Shown here: one piece after another, positions 38,301 to 49,165 of the stretch
How the letters are laid out: each line of letters starts with the position of its first letter
Numbering within the stretch: the first letter of the stretch is position 1
NCBI RefSeq assembly: GCF_004664715.2
Contig: NC_051075.1
Location: forward strand, 26,778,715-26,842,714
From: Peromyscus leucopus
Lineage: Eukaryota; Chordata; Mammalia; Rodentia; Cricetidae
Reading direction: 5' to 3'
Length of the DNA: 64,000 bases
Notes under the pieces: generated by a model
What the model saw: only the letters and a program-made list of their open reading frames with translations
What the model was told of the DNA's origin: nothing
Database searches by the model: none
Translations under genes and position numbers: made by a program

Positions 38301-38760
38301 AACATGTGCTAGTTTATGATTTGTTTCTGAGGTTGGAGGGATGTTAATCTGAGTATTCCATTGTTGCAACAGGTCTCGACCCCACAGGTTCATAGCTATG
38401 TTAGCCACATATGGTTTTAATTTTCCTCTCTGTCCTTCTGGACCTATACATTCAAGCCATCTTGCACTCTGTTTCACTTGAGATAATGTTCCAATTCCTA
38501 ACAGTTGAATGTTTACCTCCTGAAGAGGCCAAGTTGGATGCTAAAATTCTAGTGCAATTATGGTAATGTCAGCACCTGTGTCTACCAGACCAGACAACAA
38601 AACACCATTTATTTTTATTATTAATTTTGGTTTTTGTTCATTTATAGAAGTTTGCCAAACATTTTTCTTTATGTTTTCTCCTGAATTTTCTGTTCTCTCT
38701 GTCTCAGTTGTTCCATTACTTGGAGTAGCCTGGTTTATTCCAATAGGCATTTGGTTATTT
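38300..38760 (-). pseudogene. pro: Proviral protease with G-patch-like end
   Basis: 38541-38750 encodes INGVLLSGLVDTGADITII, with the aspartic protease motif DTGA. A stop follows soon after (ALEF end), and the protein continues in another register at 38300-38477 ([20 protein letters not shown]), which resembles the G-patch tail that betaretroviral proteases carry. A protease of this family would cleave Gag and Pol; this one is interrupted. Confidence 0.8.
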
Positions 38761-38889
38761 AATTGCTCTGAATAGGGGTTTCCTCTATGACTGCAGGGAA
38801 GGTCTGAACTGGATTTGCTGTGGGGGCCTGCCTGAGGCCCCTCTGGGAGTTTCCTGAAGACTGAGGCAAAGGATTACCCTGTCTGTCCT

Positions 38890-39065
38890 TTATTGATCTA
38901 CATTAGTTGGTCCAGTGTTTTCCCTTACCACACCTTCTGCATACTCCAGAAGGAAGGGGCATTCTGTTGCCATTGTTCCTTGAAGAAACATTGTTTCTAG
39001 GAATGCCCTGTTTACACTCCCTTTTCAAATGTCCTTACTTTCCACATCCAAACATCTGACATTCC
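38890..39065 (-). pseudogene. gag: Gag nucleocapsid zinc knuckles
   Basis: The second CCHC knuckle is clear at 38899-38940 (CRRC...H, final Cys kept) but contains an in-frame stop before its last Cys. The first, at about 39012-39060 (GCGK...GHLKREC), has an in-frame stop and appears to lack its first Cys at the usual spacing. Both would bind viral RNA in an intact Gag. Confidence 0.75.
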
Positions 39066-39093
39066 TTAAACCTCTTGAAATTGTTTCTCCTAT

Positions 39094-39705
39094 CTACATA
39101 TCATCTTGGTCATGAGCCTCAACATTAACTGTGTCTCTAATCCAATCTTCCAAGGGTGCAGATCTTGCTTTTAATGGCCCAATTATTCTTTTGCGTGTTG
39201 CATTTGTGTTCTCAAAAGCCAATGATTTTATTATTATCTGGCTAGCTTCTGAATTCACGACCATTCTCTTTACTGCTGAAGTCAATCTTCGTAAGAAACC
39301 TGTGAAAGATTCTTTTGGGCCCTGTATAACCTTTGTAAATGACTCAGTTTTTTTTCCTGGTTCCTCAATTCTGTCCCATGCATTAAAGGCTGCCATTTGA
39401 CGTAGAACTAGGGTTTGGATATCATATAAACATTGTGTTTGTCCTGCAGCATATTGGCCTTCTCCAACAAGCTGATCCTGGAAGACTTGTATACCTTTAT
39501 CTCTACATTGTTTTGCTAGGTTTTTAGATTCCTCTTTGAACCACATTTGCCACTGGAGCTGTTGTCCGTGTTCCAGAACAGCATGTGCCAGTTCCTGCCA
39601 GTCCTGTGGTATAATCCTATTATAAGTTGACCAGGAGTTTAACATTTGGTTTACATATGGGGAATATGTGCCATAAGATACTATTGCTTCCTTAAGCCTT
39701 CATAA
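39094..39705 (-). pseudogene. gag: Gag capsid domain
   Basis: 39094-39645 is open for 183 codons, including RIIPQDWQELAHAVLEHGQQ, QCLYDIQTLVLRQMAAFNAW and a major-homology-like segment (VIQGPKESFTGFLRRLTSAV). Upstream to about 39705 the frame continues with the conserved capsid start but holds one stop. Class II ERV capsid. Confidence 0.87.
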
Positions 39706-39707
39706 GT

Positions 39708-40097
39708 CTAACATTTCAACTGGAGTCCAAAAATTTTGTGCATTCTCTTGACCAGGTACCTGTGTATGGTTACTGGATAAATTAAGGGTGATTGCATTAA
39801 AACAGGCTTTCTTTCTGTAACCTTATAATCCAATCCTGAAACAACTTCACTGTTAATTCCTTCTGTCTGAATTTGAATTTCTCTATAATTCTTTTTAACA
39901 GGTTTAACAGGTTTTTCTAAAACTTTTATCCTGGCACTTAAATTGACTATCTCTTTAAATAGTAAAATAAGGATAAGAAAAGTAATAATGTGCATAATTC
40001 GATCAACATTAATCTTCTCATATAGTTGTTCCATTGCCAGACTGCCTAAAATTTCAAACAAAGCCCAATTTTCTTCCAATGCACACATAAAACCCAT
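39708..40097 (-). pseudogene. gag: Gag N-terminal (matrix-like) part
   Basis: 129 codons starting MGFMCALEENWALFEIL. A hydrophobic segment (about residues 36-47, IMHIITFLILILLF) suggests an N-terminal membrane or ER-targeting signal, comparable to IAP-type Gag. Residue 2 is Gly, but the myristoylation context is poor (no Ser/Thr at position 6). It is in a different frame from the capsid. Start chosen as the first ATG after the leader. Confidence 0.65.
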
Positions 40098-40230
40098 TTT
40101 TTTTTAATGTGGAAAAAATTTCTCTTTTACATAGTTTCCTTTAAAGTATCTGATATCTTAATTGACTTACCAAGTCTGTGTAGAACAGTAGAGATCCGAT
40201 GGAATTTCAAAACAGCCACTCAGCATCTGA

Positions 40231-40287
<57 letters not shown>
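40231..40287. repeat. (AG)n microsatellite in proviral leader
   Basis: About 28 AG units. Confidence 0.95.
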
Positions 40288-40291
<4 letters not shown>

Positions 40292-40600
40292 ATAGCCACA
40301 TTCTGGCTAAAAGCTTAAATCCAGGCACGTGTTCCTGCTTGCTCTGAGTCGAGCCTGGGCTCCAGCTTCCTTAAGCTCAGACCACGTGTGTTGGCATTTC
40401 TGTGTAGCTGTTGCAATTACAGTCGAGTGCAGCTGACTGGTAGCTCCAGCAGGCCTGAGTTGTTTGTAGCACCAGCTTTAAGCAAGTAGCTCCAGCTACG
40501 GGTAACTGCTTGCAGCTACGGTCAGGTCAGTCTGACCTGAGACCTAAGCTGAGCTGGGCCTGAGCTAGGGAGTCGGGCTGCCCAGGTGGGACCTGCCACC

Positions 40601-40662
40601 AAGCCAAGCCAAGCCAAGCCAAGCCAAGCCAAGCCAAGCCAAGCCAAGCCAAGCCAAGCCAA
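40601..40662. repeat. (AAGCC)12 pentanucleotide array
   Basis: Twelve perfect copies of AAGCC, then a partial one, inside the proviral leader. Confidence 0.95.
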
Positions 40663-40682
40663 GTGGTTTTTAATGAATTCTT

Positions 40683-40700
40683 GACCCATGTTGGGTGCCA
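40683..40700 (-). other. Primer binding site, tRNA-Lys type
   Basis: Minus strand TGGCACCCAACATGGGTC matches the tRNA-Lys(1,2)-type site (TGGCGCCCAACGTGGGGC) at 15 of 18 positions. It lies two bases inside the 5' LTR, as expected. Confidence 0.85.
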
Positions 40701-40702
40701 AA

Positions 40703-41173
40703 TGTTGATGTAACCATCTTGTTAAATAAGAAACACAGAGCCAATTGCAAAGTTAAAAACCCAAGAGGTCAGAGCAAAAGCTAAGAGCTAAAAACCTTAC
40801 CCTTCACTGCCGCTGCTGTCCTTCTCAGCAAGAGAGCTACTTCCTGTGTGTTTGTCCTTTTTATTGACTTTCTATTCTGCTTTCTCATTGGTTGTAAACC
40901 CAACCACATGACCTTCTCGTGACTGCCCATCTATACAGACCTCCAGGTCTTCTATGGTTGGTATTGAGATTAAAGGTGTGTGTCTCCATGTTGTCTGTAT
41001 CCTTGAACACACAGAGATCTGCCTAGCTCTGCCTCCCAAGTGCTGGGATTAAAGGTGTGCACCACCACCACCCAGCTTCTGCTATGACTTGCTATTAGCT
41101 CTGACCCCCAGGCAACTTTATTTATTAACATACAAATAAAATCACATTTCAGTATAAATAAAATATCACCATA
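40703..41173 (-). repeat. Proviral 5' LTR (right on + strand)
   Basis: 471 bp. Flanked outside by the target duplication and inside by the primer site. Same B1-derived module at 41005-41075 as in the other LTR, so the module was in the LTR before this integration. Confidence 0.9.
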
Positions 41174-41179
41174 ATACAG
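41174..41179. repeat. Provirus target-site duplication, right copy (ATACAG)
   Basis: Exact partner of 32413-32418. Confidence 0.85.
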
Positions 41180-41486
41180 GGCACTTACTGCTTCAGAAAA
41201 CATTCTGCTCTGTCATTCTTCCATCAACCTGTCCACATATTCCATTCTAAATAATGACCCTTTACAACTCATTGATTTCTGGGATGAATCTGGCTGGTCT
41301 CAGCAAGGATTAGATGTAAGGACAGTCATCAACAGTGTAGTTGTCTAAGACATGGCTGGGTTGTCATTGCTCAGATGCTAATAGGCGGTGTTTTTCCAGA
41401 CTTATAAGGTAGTGTCAGTTGCCTTACACTTCAGATCATCCTTTGTCTGGGTCCCAGAAATATTTTTTTGCAGTGTAAGTTAGTTA

Positions 41487-41605
41487 AAGAGGCTGGACTC
41501 AGTAGTACAAACCTGTAATGCTAGGTACTGGAAAGACTGAGGCAGGAGGATTGCAAGTTCAAGTCTAACCTCAATATCTTAGTGGTAAACTGTCATTAAA
41601 AAAAA
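41487..41605 (+). repeat. Diverged B1-like SINE
   Basis: 'acaaacctgtaatgctaggt' and 'gactgaggcaggaggattgc' are B1 left-end patterns, followed by an A run (41597-41605). Confidence 0.5.
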
Positions 41606-42800
41606 AGACCTAAACATACCATGACAGAAGAAACAGAAGAAATCAACCCTAAAAATGACTTTAAGAAGATGATAGAGGCCCTTAAAGAAGAAATAAAACA
41701 TTCCCTCAATGAGGAAATAAAAACTTTCCTTAAAGAGGAAATGAAAAACTACCTTAAAGAGGAAATAAAAACTTTCCTTAAAGAGGAAATGAAAAAGTCT
41801 CTTAAAGAGGAAATAAAAACTTCCCTTAAAGAGGAGATGAAAAACTCCATTAAAGAGGAAATAAAAAACTCCCTTAAAGAAATGGAAGAAAAAATGAACA
41901 AAAAATGGGAAGAAATCAAATCAAGTCAAGAAAAAGCAATTAAACAGATGAAAGAAACATTCCAAGATCTGAAAAATGAATTTGAGACAATAAAGAAAAC
42001 ACATGCTGAGGGAATGCTGGAAATAGAAATCGTGACAAAACGAACAGGAACTACAGAAATAAGCATAACCAACCGGTTGCAAGAGATGGAACAGAGAATC
42101 TCTGACACTGAAGACATGATAGAGAAAATAGATTCGTCAGCCAAAGAAAACACTAAAGACAAAAAAGTCATAACACAAAACGTCCAGGAAATTTGGGACA
42201 CCATGAAAAGACCAAACCTAAGAATAATAGGGATAGAAGAAGGAGAAGAATACCAACTCAAAGGTACAGAAAATATATTCAACAAAATCATAGAAGAAAA
42301 CTTTCCTAACCTAAAGAAAGAAATACATATGAATATACAAGAAGCTTACAGAACACCGAATAGGCTGGATCCAAAAAAAAAAGTCCCCTCGCCACATAAT
42401 AATCAAAACACTAAACACACAGAACAAAGAAAAAATATTAAGAGCCGCAAAGGAAAAAGACCAAGTAACATATAAAGGTAAACCCATCAGAATAACACCA
42501 GACTACTCAATAGAGACTATGAAAGCTAGAAGATCATGGACAAATCTCATGCAGACACTAAGAGACCACGGATGCCAACCCAGACTATTATACCCAGCAA
42601 AACTCTTAATCACCATAGGCGGAGTAAACAAAATATTCCAGGATAAAACCAGATTTAATCAATACCTGTCTACAAACCCAGCCCTACAGAAAGCACTAGA
42701 AGGGAAAATCCAACCCAAAGAAGCTAAACACATCCATGAAAAATCAAGCAATAGATAATCCCACACCAACATACACCACAAAAGAAACAAGCTTGTGTAG
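41606..42800 (+). mobile_element. L1 fragment containing ORF1
   Basis: ORF1 (41621-42758) plus a few bases of flanking L1 sequence on each side. The 5' UTR and ORF2 are missing; the match fades after about 42800, so this is a fragment or internally deleted copy. Confidence 0.8.
41621..42758 (+). pseudogene. LINE-1 ORF1 protein remnant with octad coiled-coil array
   Basis: Starts MTEETEEINPKNDF and has a long N-terminal coiled coil. Residues 21-84 are eight copies of an eight-residue unit (LKEEIKTF / LKEEMKNY type). Then come QKAIK-type helices, the RRM-like start (NLRIIGIEEGEE), and a frameshift at the A run near 42375-42384. The C-terminal domain continues in another frame to 42758 (RRSWTNLMQTLRDHGCQPRL, LYPAKL). 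Intact ORF1p is an RNA-binding trimeric chaperone required for L1 retrotransposition; this copy is broken. Confidence 0.85.
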
Positions 42801-44694
42801 CTATCCTAATATCTAGAGAAAAAGGATGTTTCAAAAGAGAAGAAGTCTTGTGGCAATGCCTCAGTGGTCCAGGTAACTACCAGAACTCAGAAAAGTTGGT
42901 AGAACTTGGGATTGACTGGGAGGCCAAAGATTTAAAAAACAGAAGATTCTCTCAAGACACAAGTTGTGTGATAATAGTGTGTTTTGTGTGTGTGAATGAG
43001 AATTTGTAAATGTTGAATTCTAGGCTTCGACAATCATTGTCAGTGCAGATTAAGCTGCAAGTATTTATGCTTTAAAACTTAAATTATAAAGCTAGTTATG
43101 TCTTTCTAACAACTAGTTTTAATGTTCATGAGCATATTTTACCTACATTACCTTTTCAGGATGTTGAGAAAGATGCATCACAAGGACAGGCTGGAGGCTG
43201 GGGGCTAGATGGTTTTGAGGAAGAGGTCTTGGTGGACTCTTTCATAGAGCAAAGGGAAGCAATGCCTTCTGGGAAATGAGCTAAGTTTTAATCTAGTCTT
43301 TAAGATTAGAAGCCAAAAACAAAAATATTAAGGAAAGGAAAACCTAATTGATCTTTGAAGTATTGTTATGTGGAATTGAGTGGGACTTTTGAGGCCTTTC
43401 TTCCAGAAAACAAGGACTTGGTTGTCAGGCCTATATTAGGCCTAAACCTTGGTGCCATGTAGTTGTACTTAAATCATTTCAATGGAAAGTATCTTTGTGA
43501 TTGGAACTTCTAGTGCAGTTTGGAGTTCTTCCATTTGAAAAATGTGATATTTGCATGGGATTGTTTGAATCTTGTTTTCTAGTCCCTCCCCATCACCACC
43601 CTCATAGTCTGAAGGTAGATTTTTCTCTTGATAAAGGAACAAAAAAGGTGAACATCTTGTTTGTAAATAGGTATCTAGTAACTAGTGGTAAACTTGAAAT
43701 GGTAGAATTCTTTAAAGCCTAATTCTACATAGCCTCAAGAAAACGTATCTTAATTACTTTTGAACCTGTATTCACCTTGTTTTTTTCAAATATCTTAAGT
43801 TATATTTTCTTTTTCAGAGCTGCTTCTTATTTGGGGCTACTTTTTTTTTTTAATTGAGGCGTAATTCATAAAAGGGTATATTGTTTTGATGAGACTTTTT
43901 ACAACTGTGGCTGGATGTCTTTCTTTAGTTTTCCAAGAAGGGCCATTTTATTTTTTTAGAGTTACTTTTAAAAGTCATGAGATCAACAACTTGGACTACT
44001 ATGCATGTAAGTGCTAATGCAAATTAAAGCCCAAGTTGACCTCCAGCAGCAGTTCATTCTATGTTGACAGTGAGAGAACACTTTGCCTGTTAGGATACTG
44101 TTACTTGTGGACTGAAATGCTGAAGAAACCCCTCCCCCTATTTTGTTTTTTTTGCAAAAATCAAGGTATATTCTAGGGTTTCCTGGTTGACCTCAACAGA
44201 TAAACTGAGATGATAGTCTTAGTTCATAAATGATCTGAATGTAGATTTACAGTCTACGTGTACAGCTGGCTAAGTGAGATCGCTTTCACAGTTCTGCATG
44301 TATCCCATCGGCTCCCCATTAGTCACTGAACTCTTAAAACTGGTATTGTAACATTATCACAATGTTTTGCGCCAATTTTATAAACTTTACAGTGCAATGT
44401 GTTCCTTTTCCGAGGCAAACCAAAGGTATATTTCTCAAGGTTCTGCTGCTATCAGCAGCATTGATGGAGGATTTTTTATACATTTGTAATAGATAGAAAT
44501 AAACCAGAAAAAAAGAAGAAAAAAGTGGTGGAGGAAAAGGTGAACACTGCAAGAATACTCAAAAGGGCTAAGAGTTGCAAACGCCAAGAATGGCTTTGCA
44601 TAGTAAATGGAATAGAACAGCTCTGAACTATAGCTTACTTTTCCTGGTTTGGTCTGACAGAATGATTGAATGCTTTTGTACAAAAATCAGAGCC

Positions 44695-45330
44695 TTAAAA
44701 ACAAGGATTTGGTGAGAATGTAAAATGATGTGCCACTTTGGCAAAACAGTTTGGTGGTTGGTCAAAATGCAAAACGTTGTTACTCTGTTACTCAACAATT
44801 CTACCCTTAGGAATATATCCTCAAACTACTGAAAATGTGCACCTATGAAACATGTACATGAAGGTTTACAGCAGTGTGTTGCTAATAGTAAAAAAGTTAA
44901 AACAACTCAAATAGCTATTAAATACTGGAGAGAAATAAAATGTGGCTTATTCATACAATAGAATATTATTATAATTATTATTATTTATTTTTTTTTTTGG
45001 TTTTTCGAGACAGGGTTTCTCTGCGTAGCTTTGCGCCTTTCCTGGCGCTCACTTGGTAGCCCAGGCTGGCCTCAAACTCACAGAGATCCGCCTGTCTCTG
45101 CCTCCCGAGTGCTGGGATTAAAGGCGTGCGCCACCACCGCCCGGCTCAATAGAATATTATTAAGACATAAAAATGAATGAGAAACTGACAGATTAAATGA
45201 CTTTGGTGAACCTTCATAATTTCATTTGTAGATCTTTCCATTTCTAATTTATAAATACATTTGGGGTTATGAATTATAAATGTACTGCCTCCTGTCAACA
45301 TTGTATACTTCTGTTTGATGATTTCTGTGT
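44695..45330 (+). repeat. Old L1 ORF2 3' fragment, with B1 insertion
   Basis: 'caattctacccttaggaata' and 'ttcatacaatagaatattat' are L1 ORF2 C-terminal patterns. The B1 at 44990-45146 interrupts this fragment. Confidence 0.6.
44972..45146 (-). repeat. B1 SINE, antisense, with 16-bp target duplication
   Basis: Antisense full-length B1 with the 'gctttgcgcctttcctgg' variant. It is flanked by a perfect 16-bp duplication (caatagaatattatta at 44956-44971 and 45147-45162), so the insertion is young. Confidence 0.9.
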
Positions 45331-45412
45331 CAAACATTATATGAAAATGTTTCCAAGTATTTTCTGTATTAACTGTGAGTGAATAGAACAAAATAAATTG
45401 CCTGAAAAAAAA

Positions 45413-45494
45413 AAGTTGGAGATACAGGTCAGCGGTAGAGTGTTTGTTTAGCAAATGTGAAACTCTATGTTCAATTCCCATTACCACAAAAAAG
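45413..45494 (+). repeat. ID SINE
   Basis: 'ggtcagcggtagagtgtttg' and 'tgttcaattcccattacc' match the ID element, derived from a tRNA-Ala-like BC1 gene; A-rich tail follows. Confidence 0.7.
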
Positions 45495-45685
45495 AAAATA
45501 ATTCATAAGATTGAGAAAAATAAAGTCCCTGAGGCGAAATTCTGTTTTTGTAGGTGGTTAAATCTGCAGGATAAAGAACTTTACTTTTTAAACTTATCTT
45601 TAATAACTCAGTGAATGTCATATGTAAAATTATTCGTTTAGCTCTAACATGTAGCTCAGACTATATATATATGTATGTATGGGTG

Positions 45686-45905
45686 GGCTGGAGAGATGAT
45701 GGCTCAGTAGTTAAGAGCACCTGCTGTTCTTGCAGAGGCCCAAGATTCTGTCCTAGCACTCACATAGTGCCTCACAATCATCTGTAACATCAATTGGGAG
45801 GGGAGGTTGGTGTCCTCTTCTGCCATCTCTGGGCACCAGGTATAGATGTGGTGCATATACATATATGCAGGCACTCACACATACGTATAAAATAAAAATA
45901 AATAT
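45686..45905 (+). repeat. B3/B2-type SINE
   Basis: Head 'gggctggagagatgatggct' and 'agttaagagcacctgctgtt', then B3 body and an AATAAA-rich tail. Confidence 0.85.
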
Positions 45906-46502
45906 CAATGATTGTTTATAGTATGGCTCTATTCCCCCAACATGGCAGGAATACTTCCTCAAGTAATATTCCACATAAAGCTGTTTCCTGTCTTGGTGTG
46001 ATGGATGCTTGGGTGTTAGTTCAGAGTCTAATAAGAGTTAACCATAGCTATTCAGCTGGGCTGCCATGTCTGGGCCTCTCTGAGGAGAAAATGGTTTCTA
46101 TGCCTTCTCCCTGTCCCCTTCAGTTGTTTCTGAAGGAAGATCTTAGAGCAGGAGGAAGGTACCTTATCAAAACAATAATTTCCAGAGAGTTAAAACACAT
46201 ACAAAACCTGACTCCTGTTTATTATCAAGTTAGTAACAGTGCTTTAAAGACACATTTGGATGCCACACTTGGTATGAATGATTAACTATAGATGACTTTT
46301 AGACAATAAATTCAATCTTCTTTATGATTTATTAGTCCATTAATTATAGATTGAAGGCATCAGATCAGTTGTTTGAGACTCAAGGGTTTTAATTACTTTA
46401 GCTTCTAATTATCCCATACTCCTCTACTACAAGTAATCTCATTAAATTAATAGATTTTCAATTTTCTCAGTAATATAATTTGGAAGCTATAAGTTATGAT
46501 GT

Positions 46503-46732
46503 AGGAGTTGGAGAGATGGCTCAGTGGTTATGAAGAGCATTGACTGATCTTCCAGAGGACCTGGGTTTGAGTCCCAGCATAAGCATGGAGGCTCACAATC
46601 ATCTGCAGTTTTACTCTCAGGGGAATCTGATGCCCTCTTTAGGCCTCTAAGGGCATTGTACACATGTAGTGCATAAGCGTGCATGAAAGCAAAATGCCCA
46701 CAGACACAGAATAATAGTAAAAATAAAGCTCT
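46503..46732 (+). repeat. B3/B2-type SINE
   Basis: 'gttggagagatggctcagtg' head, 'ggacctgggtttgagtccca' B box, B3 body and A-rich tail. Confidence 0.85.
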
Positions 46733-47249
46733 GTTGTTCAGAATTGGATGCACTAGTGTATGACCCTTTATGATTTGCTCCCATTGTTAGAAGGCACACT
46801 GTTGTGATTAGATAACTGCGTAGTCTGCACATCATTTGATGATGAGTTAAAAGGAAGCATAGATTGTTTTACAAAGAAAGTAATGCTGGGAGACATTCAT
46901 TTACTCCATTTCTGATGTCTGTGGATACAACCTTTTCTTCAAGGGTGAGTTCTTTTTAAGCTGTTCACAGATGTGAGCCAATTCTGACCCCGTCTCAATG
47001 AATCCTTACGTTGCACTTCAGCATGGCATCAAACACCTGCCATCAGGGATGAGAAGGGTTATACAGTCCTGATATAACTGCTCCTCAAAAGTCAGAGGAA
47101 GCAAAGTTCATAAAGAATCCCCTGAAGGTTTTGTTGCCTCTTCATGTATAGATATTGGAAGAAAGAATTATCTGTAATTGACTGAGCCTTACTACATTTG
47201 GCATACTTCTCTCAGTACTTTATATGAGAGATATATGCTCAGTTCATCC

Positions 47250-47400
47250 TTTCATCAACAATGGAAGTAAGAGTTTGTTGGTTTCATTGGCAGATTAAGA
47301 AATTAATCAAATAGAGCTTTATAACTCAGTCCATGTAGAGGCAGGATTTGAACCTAGCATTCTGGATCCTTGGTCTGAGCTGCAGCCACCATGCCATTAA
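47250..47400. repeat. MIR-like remnant
   Basis: 'gaggcaggatttgaaccta' with a 'cagattaagaaattaa' upstream, the MIR core pattern. Confidence 0.4.
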
Positions 47401-47469
47401 TATTTATACTAGCCTGGGTGGAAGATGAGCTTGAGGAAAGATCCCTAGAAAACTGGAGGGAAATGGTTT

Positions 47470-47930
47470 AATGAGGGCAGAAGATGCTCTAAGAGATCAC
47501 AACAATACTAGGTAGGGTCTAGTTGTAGGATAAAGGTCTGAGCCCACTTCTGGGTTTGAAAACCTACCAAAACCCACCAGTCCCTGAGCCCCCAAACCCA
47601 GTAATCCCTGAGCTCAAAATCCTACTGATCCCTGATCTCTAATTCTCACCAATACCTGGTCTTGGCTTGAAATCCCACCAATTCCCACCCTGGAAATCTC
47701 CACTCTGAAAACTCTAGATAAGCCTGTCTCCTGCTCAGGTGCCTGCTGCTTCTCTCCTGAGCAGAGGCAGCCACCCTCTTGGATCTCTCCCAATAAATCT
47801 CTAGTGTGAAGTTTATTGTGTGGCGTGACTTTGTGGTGTTCCTTGGCTCCTGACTACCAGGATACCTTTCCCTCCAGGACTGTAACACCTTCATGGGAAA
47901 ACCTGCCCTCTCAGAGCTGCAACACTTACA
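47470..47930 (+). mobile_element. Candidate class I (ERV1) solo LTR
   Basis: Imperfect 30-35 bp tandem units (cccaccagtccctgag types), an AATAAA at about 47791-47796, and a U5-like region (tggcgtgactttgtggtgtt ... ggactgtaaca) suggest an LTR in + orientation. I could not find a matching target duplication, so borders are uncertain. Confidence 0.4.
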
Positions 47931-48744
47931 CAAGGAGAGAGCAATTTAAGAACAGAAAGATGAAGAGAGTCAATGCCATGGAAATGCTTTGGAGGAAATA
48001 ATTAGAAAATGTCCACAGGGCTTGAGAACATCTGCAACCTGAGCAAGAACATAACTCTTAGAAAGGGTAGAATCCAGATTGCAAAGAGATGAGATGCATG
48101 GAGCCTAAGAGATCAAACTGAGTGTGTTGTTCATTTCCCCTTATAGATAGAATTTAAATTAGGAGTCAGATGGTCATTCCTCAGGGAGTTAGAAATGAAC
48201 ATGAATAGAAGGATGTCCAGTCAACATCTTGTCTCCATATGGTAAAATGTTCAGTTTTCTTTAATTCTGTTTCATGTATATCAGGACTCTTATAACATAA
48301 TAAGAAACAAATTACTGAAAGATGATCATGTGATCAGATGCCACAGTTGTGTCAAGAAGCAAAATGAGAGGTTACTTGTTTATTCTCAATGTTGATACTT
48401 ACCTCATTGCAGGCTTATAGCAGTTGATTCTTGGACCAGGACCTGAGACCTCTATTTAAGGTTCTTTTGAAAACCAAGTTATGAATAAGGGTTAAAATAA
48501 AAGCACTGGCAGATTTAGTTAAAAAACAGAATAGATTTGCAAGTGGGTGACCCTAGTTCAGTAGAAAACTAAGAAAGTTTCACACCAAGGAAAAGGATAA
48601 ATCTGAGATTTTTTTCTGATATAAAAATGACGTGTAATAGCAACAATCTTAAACATTTTCATAAATTATGCATAATATGAATACATAAGTATAGAATATA
48701 CAAGAGTAATTTTATTAAGTCTTTTTTATGCTTTGTATTTTTTA

Positions 48745-49165
48745 CATTTATTTATTTATTTATTTTTATTAAGAAATTTTCTGTTCATTTTACATACCAA
48801 CCACAGGCGCCCCTCTCCTCCCTCCTCCCAATCCCTTCCCCAACCTTCCCTCCCCGAAACCCATGCCTCATTTCCACCTCCTTTAAGGCAAGGCCTCCCA
48901 TGGGGCATCAGCAGAGTCTGGTACATTCAGCTGAGGCAGGTCCAAGCCCCTCCCCCTGAACCAAGGCTGTGTAAGGTGTCCCACCATAGACACTGGGCTC
49001 CAAAAAGCCCACTCATGCATCAGGGGTGGATCCTGATCCCACTGCCAGGGGCCCCTTAAGCAGGTCAAGCTAAACAACTATCTTGCTTATGCAAAGGGCC
49101 TAGTCCAGTCCCATGGAGGCTCCACAGCTATTGGTCCATAGTTCAAGAGTTCCCACTAGTTGGGT
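48745..49165 (-). repeat. L1 3' UTR fragment, antisense
   Basis: 'tttattaagaaattttctgt' followed by a C-rich tract and 'cactgccaggggcccctta', patterns of antisense rodent L1 3' sequence. The 49.0-49.06 kb frame is incidental. Confidence 0.6.

Larger units (their letters stand above)
40098..40682 (-). other. Proviral leader with GA and AAGCC arrays
   Basis: Between the primer site and gag. Holds (AG)n at 40231-40287 and a 12-copy AAGCC array at 40601-40662 (GGCTT on the proviral strand), only 20 bases from the primer site. The rest is GC-richer than flanking DNA (gctgagctgggcctgagc type) and shows no frame. Confidence 0.75.
32419..41173 (-). mobile_element. Class II (ERVK-like) provirus, 8.75 kb, defective
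   Basis: Order on the minus strand: 5' LTR (40703-41173), tRNA-Lys-type primer site (40683-40700), leader, gag, pro, RT, RNase H, integrase, about 2.8 kb of unassigned sequence, polypurine tract, 3' LTR (32419-32889). Target duplication ATACAG on both sides. Capsid, double zinc knuckle, DTGA protease and YMDD reverse transcriptase are betaretrovirus/IAP-like. Every gene is broken by stops or frameshifts, so it cannot make its own full polyprotein. No env reading frame is seen. The family may be one of the muroid ERVK groups (IAP-like or MYSERV-like); I cannot fix the name. It lies antisense to Ttc6, as most intronic ERVs that persist do. Confidence 0.9.

Noticed and set aside
45413..45494. 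A tRNA gene
   Set aside because: It has the tRNA-derived ID SINE layout with an A-rich tail and no cloverleaf that I can complete; called as a SINE.
48733..49077. Small genes on both strands around 48.7-49.1 kb
   Set aside because: They fall in antisense L1 3' UTR sequence.
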